A stretch of DNA of 6,500 nt from an uncultured Christensenellaceae bacterium (GCA_905236495.1 CAJOPV010000171.1:1-6500); one strand, 5' to 3'; counted from the stretch's first letter, positions 1 through 6,473 are shown. Notes: generated by a model from the letters alone, not told the origin. Numbers and translations: made by a program.

Positions 1-2
1 TG

Positions 3-8
3 CTCCTC
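3..8 (-). promoter_or_regulatory. Shine-Dalgarno-like sequence at the window edge
   Basis: Read on the minus strand, this is GAGGAG followed by CA and then the end of the window. It is a good match to a Gram-positive ribosome binding site, so another minus-strand gene may begin just outside the window. No start codon is visible, so this rests on a six-base match and on the shared orientation of all the other genes. Confidence 0.3.
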
Positions 9-27
9 GGACCGGGAGACCCGGTCC
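9..27. repeat. Perfect 8-bp inverted repeat with 3-base loop
   Basis: The arms GGACCGGG (9-16) and CCCGGTCC (20-27) are perfect reverse complements around a three-base loop. The stem is very GC-rich and should fold in RNA from either strand. It lacks a T-run on either side, so it is not a standard intrinsic terminator. On the minus strand it directly precedes the GAGGAG sequence, so it could be a leader hairpin of the next gene or an extra 3-prime stabilising stem. Confidence 0.5.
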
Positions 28-32
28 TGCGG

Positions 33-63
33 ATAAAAGTCGAAAGGGCTGAGGCCCTTTCGA
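33..63 (-). terminator. Probable intrinsic terminator of the cyclic-di-GMP gene
   Basis: TCGAAAGGGC (40-49) and GCCCTTTCGA (54-63) form a perfect 10-bp stem with a four-base loop. On the minus strand the stem is followed by CTTTTAT, a short T-rich tail. It lies about 55 bases beyond the TAA stop of the cyclic-di-GMP gene, with no other gene between. The tail is shorter than in the strong terminator near 5140, so termination may be partial. Confidence 0.5.
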
Positions 64-94
64 GCTATCCCGGGGTTTATTGATACTTTGAGCG

Positions 95-110
95 CGGGCT
101 TTTCGGCCCG
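95..110. repeat. Short hairpin just after the cyclic-di-GMP gene stop codon
   Basis: CGGGC (95-99) and GCCCG (106-110) form a 5-bp GC stem with a six-base loop, eight bases past the TAA stop on the minus strand. No T-run follows on the minus strand, so it is unlikely to terminate by itself. It may protect the mRNA 3-prime end or act together with the hairpin at 40-63. On the plus strand a T-rich stretch follows, but no plus-strand gene precedes it. Confidence 0.35.
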
Positions 111-118
111 TGATTTTA

Positions 119-2275
119 TTACTCTCGCTTCATCTGCCCTTCGATATTGTTCACGCCGATCACCATATGGGGCTTTTGATCGTCCGCCAGGCAGGTGGCC
201 TTCATGCTCACCCAGGTGGGCCGACCCCCCGCCATCAGGCGATAGGTCATGGTGAAGGTGCCCGTTTCCTCCATTTCCTGCAAAAGCCTTTCCTTGGTGA
301 ATACCGAAAGGATCCGTTCCTGATCCGGGGGATACACCATCCGCAGCACATTTTTCCGGCTGAGGCCGAAGAAATCCCCGCCCTTGTTTTCGATGCCCAG
401 CTTCCGATACCGCTGCTGGGCGCTGTATTCGATGAAATCGTCGTTGTTCAGATCCACATAGTAGATGCTGAAATAATCCGCCGCCAGGGCCTGGGCGATG
501 CGGATGGGCACGGAATGGCTGGCATGGCGCACGGGCTTGGATAGGGCGGTTTTTTTCTGGGCCCTCCCTTTCTGATCCAAGGCCGCCCGTTCCTGCACAA
601 ACCGCTCGAACGCCTCCGCCGGCACGGGCTTGGAGAAATAGTACCCCTGTACGATATCGCAGCCCATTTCCCGAAGGGCGCTCAATTGCTCCTCCGTCTC
701 CACGCCCTCGGCGATCACCGGCACATCCAGGTAATCGGCAATATCGATGATGACCTCGATGAGCCGGGTATCCCGCCCGTCCCGGAAGGCGTCCCGGATG
801 AATTTCATATCCAGCTTCAGGGCGTCGATGGGCAGGGAGGAAATCATATTCAGGGAGGAATAACCCGTACCGAAATCATCCATCTCGATGCGGAAGCCCA
901 TGCCCCGGAGGGCGCTGACAGTGCTGACGATCTGGGCGGAATCCTGGGTGTAAGCGGATTCGGTGATCTCAAGCAGCAGCTGCTCTGCCTTAAGCCCGTA
1001 GGTTTCCAGCAGCTCCCTAAACGTATTGAGCAGCTCGGGGTCGTACATATCCACCCGGGATACGTTGACGGAAACGGGCACGGAAATGCCGTAAGCGTCC
1101 TGCCAGGCCCGGACCTGGGCAGCGGCGGCCCGCCATACGTACTGGTCCAATTGCCGGATCAGGCCGTTTTCCTCAAACAGGGGGATGAACACCCCGGGGC
1201 TGATGAAGCCCAGTTTGGGGTGCGCCCACCGCACCAGTGCCTCCGCGCTGGCGAGGCTGGGGGTATCCGGGCGGATATCGAACTTGGGCTGATAATAGAC
1301 CTGAAACTGCTTTTGCTCAATGGCCTGCTGGAAATCCTCCAAAAGCCGTTCGGAATAGATTTCCGTTTCGTGCAGCGCGTCGTCGTACAGGGCGACGGCC
1401 CCCATGTACTGGCCCCGCACCATATCCGCCGCCATCTTGGCCCGGTCGAACCGGCGCTCGATCTCGATGGTCTTATCCACGTTGGCATACACGCCCATCC
1501 GCAGCCGCACCCGGTTATCCGTCCCATCCTCCCCCGAAAGGGTAATGGCGGCATGATCCAGGATGGCTTCATAATCCTGCCGATGGGGGCAATAGACCAG
1601 GAAGGTATCCGCCCCCCGGCGGCATACGATGCCCCCCGCCTCCCCCACCGATTCCCGCACCCGCTCCCCGATGCGGCGAAGCAGATCATCCCCCACGGCT
1701 TTTCCGTAGCGCTCGTTGATCATGTGGAAATGGAACACGTCCAGCACCATGGCGTCCATCTCCATTTCCTTATGGTGCTGATCGAACTGCTGGGCGTAGC
1801 GATAGAAATATTCCCGGTTGTAAAGGCCCGTCAGGCTGTCCCGCTCGGTAAACTGAATGATATCCCGATCCTCGGATAATTCGATGGTGCGCAGCACCCG
1901 GGTGAGGATCACCTCCCGCTTGGGGTAGGGCTTGGGGATAAAATCCGCCGCCCCCAGCTTCAGGCTGGCTACCTCGGCCTCCTGATCCGCCGTGAGCACG
2001 ATCACGGGGATGAGCCGCAGCGCTTCATCCTCCTTGAGGATCCTGAGCAGGTCCAGCCCGTGCATCCCGGGCATCAAAAGATCCAGCAGGATCAGCGACA
2101 GCTCGTCCCGATTATCCCTAATCAGCGTCAGGGCCTCCTGCCCGTCGGCAGCGGTGAGGATCGCATAATCCTCCTGCAGCGTCATCGCCAGTAATTCCCT
2201 GTTGATCTGCTCGTCATCCACAATCAGGATCAGCCGCCGTCCGTCTGCCGAATGGAATTTGCCGTGGGTCTTCAT
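119..2275 (-). CDS. Response regulator, cyclic-di-GMP phosphodiesterase (REC-GGDEF-EAL-PAS)
   Basis: This 718-residue cytoplasmic signalling protein has no signal peptide or membrane segment. The receiver domain (about 14-130) shows the acidic pair D20/D21, phosphoacceptor D65 in LLDLLMPG, T95 and K115, so it should accept phosphate from a histidine kinase. A GGDEF-like domain (about 135-295) keeps DSLTGLYNR (146-154), but its signature is GADTF (221-225), the second metal Asp is F181, and no RxxD inhibitory site is seen. It is therefore probably not a cyclase. The EAL domain (about 308-560) is complete: E345, N404, E436, D466/D467, K487, E523 and Q543, with the DDFGTGYSS loop, which predicts hydrolysis of cyclic di-GMP to pGpG. 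A charged linker leads to a PAS-like domain (about 593-715). The ATG follows a purine-rich leader with only a weak Shine-Dalgarno match. The gene starts 69 bases after the SGNH gene. No partner kinase lies in the window. Confidence 0.93.
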   Translation of the reverse strand: MKTHGKFHSADGRRLILIVDDEQINRELLAMTLQEDYAILTAADGQEALTLIRDNRDELSLILLDLLMPGMHGLDLLRILKEDEALRLIPVIVLTADQEAEVASLKLGAADFIPKPYPKREVILTRVLRTIELSEDRDIIQFTERDSLTGLYNREYFYRYAQQFDQHHKEMEMDAMVLDVFHFHMINERYGKAVGDDLLRRIGERVRESVGEAGGIVCRRGADTFLVYCPHRQDYEAILDHAAITLSGEDGTDNRVRLRMGVYANVDKTIEIERRFDRAKMAADMVRGQYMGAVALYDDALHETEIYSERLLEDFQQAIEQKQFQVYYQPKFDIRPDTPSLASAEALVRWAHPKLGFISPGVFIPLFEENGLIRQLDQYVWRAAAAQVRAWQDAYGISVPVSVNVSRVDMYDPELLNTFRELLETYGLKAEQLLLEITESAYTQDSAQIVSTVSALRGMGFRIEMDDFGTGYSSLNMISSLPIDALKLDMKFIRDAFRDGRDTRLIEVIIDIADYLDVPVIAEGVETEEQLSALREMGCDIVQGYYFSKPVPAEAFERFVQERAALDQKGRAQKKTALSKPVRHASHSVPIRIAQALAADYFSIYYVDLNNDDFIEYSAQQRYRKLGIENKGGDFFGLSRKNVLRMVYPPDQERILSVFTKERLLQEMEETGTFTMTYRLMAGGRPTWVSMKATCLADDQKPHMVIGVNNIEGQMKRE

Positions 2276-2295
2276 GTTCTTCTCTTCTTTCTCTC

Positions 2296-2324
2296 GGTGT
2301 AAAGTATCATGCCTGTCTTGCCAA
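2296..2324 (-). promoter_or_regulatory. Weak candidate promoter for the cyclic-di-GMP gene
   Basis: In the 69-base gap upstream of the cyclic-di-GMP gene, the minus strand has TTGGCA (2319-2324), five of six matches to the -35 consensus. With a 17-base spacer the -10 position is TACACC (2296-2301), only three of six. A better hexamer, GATACT (2303-2308), is too close to that -35. The gene may instead be read through from the hydrolase operon, because no convincing terminator follows the SGNH gene; a run of six T lies there without a clear stem. Confidence 0.22.
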
Positions 2325-2344
2325 AAAACGGGAGCATTGCAGGG

Positions 2345-3595
2345 TCAGGGCGTGAAGCTGATGCAGGTGACCGTGAATTTTTTCTCCTCGCTGCCCTCCG
2401 CCATGCGGATTTCCACCGTATGCTCGGCGCTCTCCTCTGCTTTATAGGCCAGCGCCACCTCTGATTGGCCCCATTTATCCTTTCCCCCGGACAGGCTCTT
2501 TACCACCTTGCCGTCCACCAGGATCTGGGCCGTGCCGTAGCTGTCGCTGTTGACCGCCCGCCAGGCCACCAGCAGGTTTTTGAAGGCGGCGGTGAAGCGC
2601 AAAGGGGCGTTATTTCCTTTTCCGTCGTTGTAAAAGTTTTTGCCGCATACACGGCCCACCGGGGTATTGCGGTAAGCGGAGGTATCGTCCTTGTCAAAGG
2701 CGCCCCGATCCAGTTGGATATCCATATCAGCAAGGTCGCTGTCCCCAAACACGGATACGAGACCCAGATAATCGGTGCCGTAGGCGGGGGCCGCGGTCAG
2801 GTCGATATCCGTTTCCGCCGTATCCCGGGCGGCGGCAGCGTCGATGGCGGCAAGCACGCAATCCGCCATGACAGCGTGGCCCAGAGAGGTGGGGTGGTAC
2901 TGATCGAAGAAAAACTGCTCCTTGGTCCATTTGGTCCCGATGCGGGGATAGGCCCCGTTTTTGATGGAAACCATCATCAAATCATAGCGCTCGCCGATGG
3001 GGCGCAGCTCGGCCTGCAGGTTGAAGCCCCCGTCAAACACCGAGAAAAGCAGGATCACCGCCGGGGCGTTTTCCTGCATAAGCGCCGTTTTTACCAGCGA
3101 TTCGTAGGCCCGGTGGTTGGTAGGCTCCTGATAGTCGTTGACGGCGAACTCGATCACCAGCAGATCCGGCAGGCCGTCGCCGTCCCGCACCCGATCCACC
3201 ACCTCCCGCTGATACCGCATCAGCCCGAAGGGCGAAGGGGTGCCCCCTACCCCGGCGTTGACACAGTGCACGTTGGTCTTATCCCCCACGCCGAAACGCT
3301 CCTTAAACCCCTGGAACACCCGGTAGGCGTAGCATTCCTGATATTGGCTTGCCCCGGCTCCTTCGGTAATGGAGCCCCCGATGAAGGCCACGGTCACCGT
3401 TTCCCCCGCCTGGGCCCGTTCGATCACCCGCTTTAAGCGCAGGCTGTTGCCCAGGCTCATCTGCGCGTCCCGCAGCACCATCTGATACCAGTCCGCCTCC
3501 GCGTCCTTGGAAAAATAAACGTTTTCCGCCATAGCTCCTCCTCCCCCCAGCAAAATCAGCCAGCTCAGCAGGCAGGCCACGATCCTGTGTTTCAT
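2345..3595 (-). CDS. Secreted SGNH/GDSL-family hydrolase with C-terminal beta-rich domain
   Basis: This 416-residue protein is a likely exported esterase or deacetylase. A signal peptide is clear: basic MKHR, a hydrophobic stretch (about 5-16), glycines, then AMA before E24, fitting signal peptidase I. There is no lipobox cysteine, so it should be released or cell-wall associated. The SGNH domain (about 65-255) shows block I GGSIT with nucleophile S75, block II glycine G115 in NAGVGGT, block III N153 in FAVND, and block V D231-x-x-H234. Residues about 270-416 form a second, probably beta-sandwich domain containing a VDGKVV strand pair and an HTVEIR segment. CE2 acetyl esterases have the reverse order (jelly roll first), so this is not a plain CE2 enzyme. 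AAAGGGA lies eight bases before the ATG, and the gene follows the upstream esterase by 16 bases. The substrate is unknown; acetylated polysaccharide is a guess from the fold. Confidence 0.88.
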   Translation of the reverse strand: MKHRIVACLLSWLILLGGGGAMAENVYFSKDAEADWYQMVLRDAQMSLGNSLRLKRVIERAQAGETVTVAFIGGSITEGAGASQYQECYAYRVFQGFKERFGVGDKTNVHCVNAGVGGTPSPFGLMRYQREVVDRVRDGDGLPDLLVIEFAVNDYQEPTNHRAYESLVKTALMQENAPAVILLFSVFDGGFNLQAELRPIGERYDLMMVSIKNGAYPRIGTKWTKEQFFFDQYHPTSLGHAVMADCVLAAIDAAAARDTAETDIDLTAAPAYGTDYLGLVSVFGDSDLADMDIQLDRGAFDKDDTSAYRNTPVGRVCGKNFYNDGKGNNAPLRFTAAFKNLLVAWRAVNSDSYGTAQILVDGKVVKSLSGGKDKWGQSEVALAYKAEESAEHTVEIRMAEGSEEKKFTVTCISFTP

Positions 3596-3611
3596 AGCGC
3601 CATTCCCTTTC

Positions 3612-4397
3612 TTATTTGAACATCCAATCGATGATCTTGACGATGTATTCGCTCCAGAAGGCCATATCGTGCTGCCCGGGGCCCTCCCGGTATTCGTGGC
3701 TGACCCCCTGCTCCGTAAGGAAGCGGTGGAAAGCCCGGTTGGGCTCGATGAGAAAATCCTCCGTACCGCAGCACATGTAAATATCCGGCAGCTTCCTCCC
3801 CGCCGCCAGCAGCTTCTTTACCAGCGTTTCCGGGTTGCTCTCCCTTTCCTCCACCGTTTTCAGATCGCCAAAGCACATGCGGTAATAATCGTAATTCGCC
3901 ATGCCGTTATCCTGCCCCGGCTGCATCCGGGCGATTTCGTGAACGATCAGGGCGGAGGAAAGCGCCCCGATCTTGCCAAACACCTCGGGGTGGGCCAGGC
4001 CCGTATGCAGCGCCCCGAAGCCCCCCATGGAGAGCCCGGCGATAAAGGTATCCTCCTTCGTCCGGGCCAGGCCGAAGGTCTTGCGCAGGTAGGCCGGCAA
4101 TTCCTCCGCCACCAGCGTTTCATAGGCCCGCCCGGTGGCCGCGCCGTTCAGGTAGAAGGAATTTTCCGCCGTGGGCATCACGATGGCGAAATTGTATTTT
4201 TCCGCCAGGTATTCCGGGGCCCAGTTTCCCGCCTTCCCCGTGTAGCCGTGGAGCAGGAACAGGGTGCCCATGGGCCTGTCCGCGTAAGGATTGGGCGGCA
4301 GGGGGATATCGGTGCGCAGGTCGTTGGGCAGAAGCATTTCAAAGGACGTCTGCCGCCTCAGGGCTGCTGAAAAGTAATCGATGCGGTAGTATGCCAT
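3612..4397 (-). CDS. Alpha/beta hydrolase esterase, EstA/esterase D-like
   Basis: This 261-residue enzyme belongs to the putative esterase family (Pfam Esterase) that includes tributyrin esterase EstA and S-formylglutathione hydrolase; the length is normal for that group. The catalytic triad is readable: S123 in the elbow GLSMGG, D214 in CGTEDFLIEPN and H243 in GQHDMAFW. The oxyanion segment is LLHGYTG (48-54). There is no signal peptide, so it should act in the cytoplasm on short-chain acyl or aryl esters, perhaps acetyl groups from imported sugars. Absence of a nearby formaldehyde gene argues weakly against a role in formaldehyde detoxification. The ATG has GGAAGGG six bases upstream. The gene is the middle member of a three-hydrolase run, 22 bases after the previous gene and 16 before the next. 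The exact substrate cannot be told from sequence alone. Confidence 0.88.
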   Translation of the reverse strand: MAYYRIDYFSAALRRQTSFEMLLPNDLRTDIPLPPNPYADRPMGTLFLLHGYTGKAGNWAPEYLAEKYNFAIVMPTAENSFYLNGAATGRAYETLVAEELPAYLRKTFGLARTKEDTFIAGLSMGGFGALHTGLAHPEVFGKIGALSSALIVHEIARMQPGQDNGMANYDYYRMCFGDLKTVEERESNPETLVKKLLAAGRKLPDIYMCCGTEDFLIEPNRAFHRFLTEQGVSHEYREGPGQHDMAFWSEYIVKIIDWMFK

Positions 4398-4419
4398 GGG
4401 GAACCCTTCCTTCTGTGTT

Positions 4420-5070
4420 TTAATCTGCGAGCAGCCAGGCGACGGCTTTCGCCAGGCGCTCCAGGGGCTGCTGAAAATGATTGCCTGCGTTCAGTTCAAA
4501 TACCGTTTCCGACCCCAGGGCCTTATATCTTTCCGCCGCGGCCCGGGTATAATCCTCCACCGGGCGGAGCATCGGGTTCCGGGTCCATGCTTCCCGATCC
4601 CCCAGGGAAAAGTACGCTTTCTCCGGCGCCCTGACCGGCGCGTTTTTTTCCATGAAATCCATAAAGCCCGGATACCACAGGGAGCCGGAGGCGCTGGCGA
4701 TGCGGGAGAAAAGGGGCGTCTGAAAGGGCGCCCAGGCCGCCAGCAGCCCCGCCAGGGAATACCCCGCCAGGGCCAGAAAGCGCGGCGTTCCGGGCAGGGC
4801 CTCCACAGCCTCCGTCAGCCATTTCAGGTAAGCCTCTCCGCCGCCTGAAAAAGGGGCCTGGCCCGGAAACACGGCGGGGGCGGGCCAGGGGGACAGGGCG
4901 GCGTCCCAGTCAAAGCCGCTGAAATAAAGCAGGGAAAAATCCCGGTCTTCAAGCCCCCGGACGGCGGACAGCAGCGCTTCCCCTTCCCCTGTTTCCCCGT
5001 TCACCGCCACCAGCGGCGCATCCGGGGATACGGCGGGAAACAGCCGCGTCCTTACGTTTCCTTCGCTCAT
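4420..5070 (-). CDS. Small alpha/beta hydrolase, Fes/IroE-like putative esterase
   Basis: This 216-residue protein is a short member of the alpha/beta hydrolase group related to the Fes/IroE esterases. The nucleophile elbow is AGYSLAG with S105; it reads G-x-S-x-A because A107 replaces the usual second glycine. SLGDREAWTRNP (155-166) likely supplies the acid, with D158 the best candidate, and H198 in NAGNHFQ is the probable catalytic histidine. It lacks a signal peptide and is expected in the cytoplasm. At 216 residues it is shorter than typical Fes or IroE proteins, mainly at the N-terminus, so a trimmed lid or binding region is possible. A GAGGGGG Shine-Dalgarno lies ten bases before the ATG. 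It is the first gene after the promoter at 5098-5126 and probably heads the hydrolase operon. No siderophore biosynthesis or uptake gene is in the window, so a siderophore esterase role is unsupported. Confidence 0.82.
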   Translation of the reverse strand: MSEGNVRTRLFPAVSPDAPLVAVNGETGEGEALLSAVRGLEDRDFSLLYFSGFDWDAALSPWPAPAVFPGQAPFSGGGEAYLKWLTEAVEALPGTPRFLALAGYSLAGLLAAWAPFQTPLFSRIASASGSLWYPGFMDFMEKNAPVRAPEKAYFSLGDREAWTRNPMLRPVEDYTRAAAERYKALGSETVFELNAGNHFQQPLERLAKAVAWLLAD

Positions 5071-5097
5071 GCGCCGCTTTCCCCCTCGTTTTTCTTC

Positions 5098-5126
5098 ATC
5101 ATACCATAAAAAGCCCGCTTTGCCCA
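5098..5126 (-). promoter_or_regulatory. Probable sigma-A promoter of the hydrolase operon
   Basis: On the minus strand TGGGCA (5121-5126, four of six to the -35 consensus) and TATGAT (5098-5103, five of six to the -10) are separated by exactly 17 bases. Transcription should start near 5090-5092, giving a leader of about 20 bases that carries the GAGGGGG ribosome site (5081-5087). The promoter begins right after the T-tract of the aminotransferase terminator, which fits an independent transcription unit. No operator-like repeat is seen around it. Confidence 0.55.
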
Positions 5127-5129
5127 GCC

Positions 5130-5165
5130 AAAAAGCAAAAAAGGCGCTCCCGACCCGGAAGCGCC
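5130..5165 (-). terminator. Strong intrinsic terminator after the aminotransferase gene
   Basis: On the minus strand GGCGCTTCC (5165-5157) pairs with GGGAGCGCC (5151-5143) around a five-base loop, giving a 9-bp stem with a single G-T wobble. Six T follow directly (5142-5137), then GC and five more T. The stem begins about five bases after the TGA stop of the aminotransferase gene. This is a textbook rho-independent terminator and separates that gene from the hydrolase operon. Confidence 0.9.
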
Positions 5166-5170
5166 CGCGC

Positions 5171-6466
5171 TCAGTTGGCTTGCTTTTCCGCGATGATCTT
5201 TTTCGCGCTGGAGATGCGCACGCACAGGGTGAACAGCTCCATGGCGTTTGTCAGGTCCGCAATGCTGGGGTAGGTAGGGGCGATGCGGATATTGGAATCG
5301 TTGGGGTCCAGGCCGTTGGGCCAGGTGGCCCCGGCGGGGGTCATAATGACGCCGGCCTTCTTGGCCCGGGCCACGATATCCTTGGCGCAGCCGGGCAGGG
5401 AATCGAACATGATGAAATAACCGCCCAGGGGGGTGGTCCAAGTTCCGATCTCCAGGCCCCCTAAGTTCTTTTCAAAGATGGCCTCCACCAGCTCGAACTT
5501 GGGGCGGATGATCTCGGCGTGGCGGCGCATATGCTCCACCATGCCGTGAATATCCTTGAAAAACCGCACGTGGCGCAGCTGATTCACCTTATCGTGGCCC
5601 AGGGTCTGGCGCTTCAAATCCTCGATGAAATCCACCATGTTGTTGGGGCTGGTAGCCAGGGCGGCGATGCCGCTGCCGGGGAAGGTGATCTTGGAGGTAG
5701 AGGCGAATTTATACACCATATCCGGGTTGCCTGCCCGTTTGCATTCCGCCAGGATCTCGATCAGGTAATCCTGCTTATGATCGTACAGGTGATGCATGCC
5801 GTAGGCGTTATCCCAGAAGATGCGGAAATCGGGGGCGGCGGGCTCCAGCCGGGCAAAGCGGCGTACCGTCTCGTCCGAATAGGAAATGCCCTGGGGGTTG
5901 GAATACTTAGGCACGCACCAAATGCCCTTGATGCTCTCATCCTCCCGCACCAATCTCTCCACCGTATCCATATCCGGCCCGGTGGGGGTCATATGCACGG
6001 GGATCATTTCGATGCCGAAGTACCCGGTGATGGCGAAGTGCCGATCATACCCCGGCACGGGGCACAGGAATTTCACCGTGTCCAGCCGGCACCAGGGGGT
6101 ATTGCCCATGATGCCGTGGGTCCAGGCCCGGCTGATGGTATCGAACATCACGTTCAGGGAGGAGTTGCCGTAAATGATGATATCCTTGGGGTTATTTTCC
6201 ATCATATCCCCCAGCAGCTCCCGGGCCTCCTCGATGCCCGTCAGCTGCCCGTAATTGCGGCAGTCGGTGCCGTCCTCGCAGGTCAGATCGGAGGAGGAAT
6301 CCAGCACGTCCATCATCTGCATGGACAGATCCAGCTGCTCCTGGCAGGGGATACCCCGGCTCATGTTCAAATTCATGCCCAGGGCCTGGATCTTTTTGTA
6401 CTGGGTCTTCAGCTCCGCCATTTCCGCGTTCAGTTCTTCCACCGTCATATCCCGGTAAGGCTTCAC
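5171..6466 (-). CDS. PLP-dependent aminotransferase, MocR-like/aspartate aminotransferase group
   Basis: This 431-residue cytoplasmic fold-type I aminotransferase transfers an amino group between an amino acid and a 2-oxo acid using pyridoxal phosphate. Visible landmarks are NYGQLTGIEEARELLG (71-86), the cofactor phosphate loop GNSSLN (100-105), N190 in YSNPQG, D219 and Y222 in FWDNAY, the Schiff-base lysine K259 in STSKITFPGSG, and substrate-carboxylate R394 in NIRIAPTYP. The SKITF-type lysine motif and the length fit the Pfam Aminotran_MocR family, which includes the Corynebacterium-type aspartate aminotransferase. There is no DNA-binding domain, so it is an enzyme and not a MocR regulator. 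Aspartate or another dicarboxylic substrate is likely but unproven. I chose the GTG at 6464-6466 because GAGGGG lies seven bases upstream; an in-frame TTG at 6497-6499 would add eleven basic, non-conserved-looking residues and put the Shine-Dalgarno inside the gene. It ends in its own terminator. Confidence 0.9.
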   Translation of the reverse strand: MKPYRDMTVEELNAEMAELKTQYKKIQALGMNLNMSRGIPCQEQLDLSMQMMDVLDSSSDLTCEDGTDCRNYGQLTGIEEARELLGDMMENNPKDIIIYGNSSLNVMFDTISRAWTHGIMGNTPWCRLDTVKFLCPVPGYDRHFAITGYFGIEMIPVHMTPTGPDMDTVERLVREDESIKGIWCVPKYSNPQGISYSDETVRRFARLEPAAPDFRIFWDNAYGMHHLYDHKQDYLIEILAECKRAGNPDMVYKFASTSKITFPGSGIAALATSPNNMVDFIEDLKRQTLGHDKVNQLRHVRFFKDIHGMVEHMRRHAEIIRPKFELVEAIFEKNLGGLEIGTWTTPLGGYFIMFDSLPGCAKDIVARAKKAGVIMTPAGATWPNGLDPNDSNIRIAPTYPSIADLTNAMELFTLCVRISSAKKIIAEKQAN

Positions 6467-6473
6467 ACTTTTT

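Noticed and set aside
95..120. A possible plus-strand terminator, because the 95-110 stem is followed by TGATTTTATT
   Set aside because: No plus-strand gene precedes it in the window and the T-run is broken. It is better seen as a short hairpin after the minus-strand gene.
686..1879. A 397-codon open frame on the plus strand opposite the cyclic-di-GMP gene
   Set aside because: It is a mirror of a clearly conserved multidomain gene. Its translation is rich in G, H, P and I with no recognisable domain, as expected from an antisense frame in GC-rich DNA.
2319..2347. A possible terminator after the SGNH gene because of six consecutive T on the minus strand
   Set aside because: No stable inverted repeat precedes the T-run; only about three bases pair around GCAATGC.
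2465..3436. A 323-codon open frame on the plus strand opposite the SGNH hydrolase
   Set aside because: The minus-strand frame has a signal peptide and all four SGNH blocks, while the plus-strand translation shows no motif and has the same low-complexity antisense look.
5067..5102. A possible 11-codon leader ORF (MMKKNEGESGA) whose TGA overlaps the ATG of the first hydrolase
   Set aside because: Its start codon lies inside the -10 hexamer of the predicted promoter, so it would not be on the transcript, and it has no ribosome site. It would matter only if transcription started further upstream.
5171..6466. The possibility that the aminotransferase is a MocR/GntR transcription regulator
   Set aside because: The protein starts with a short helical segment and has no N-terminal winged helix; it is the length of the enzyme domain only.
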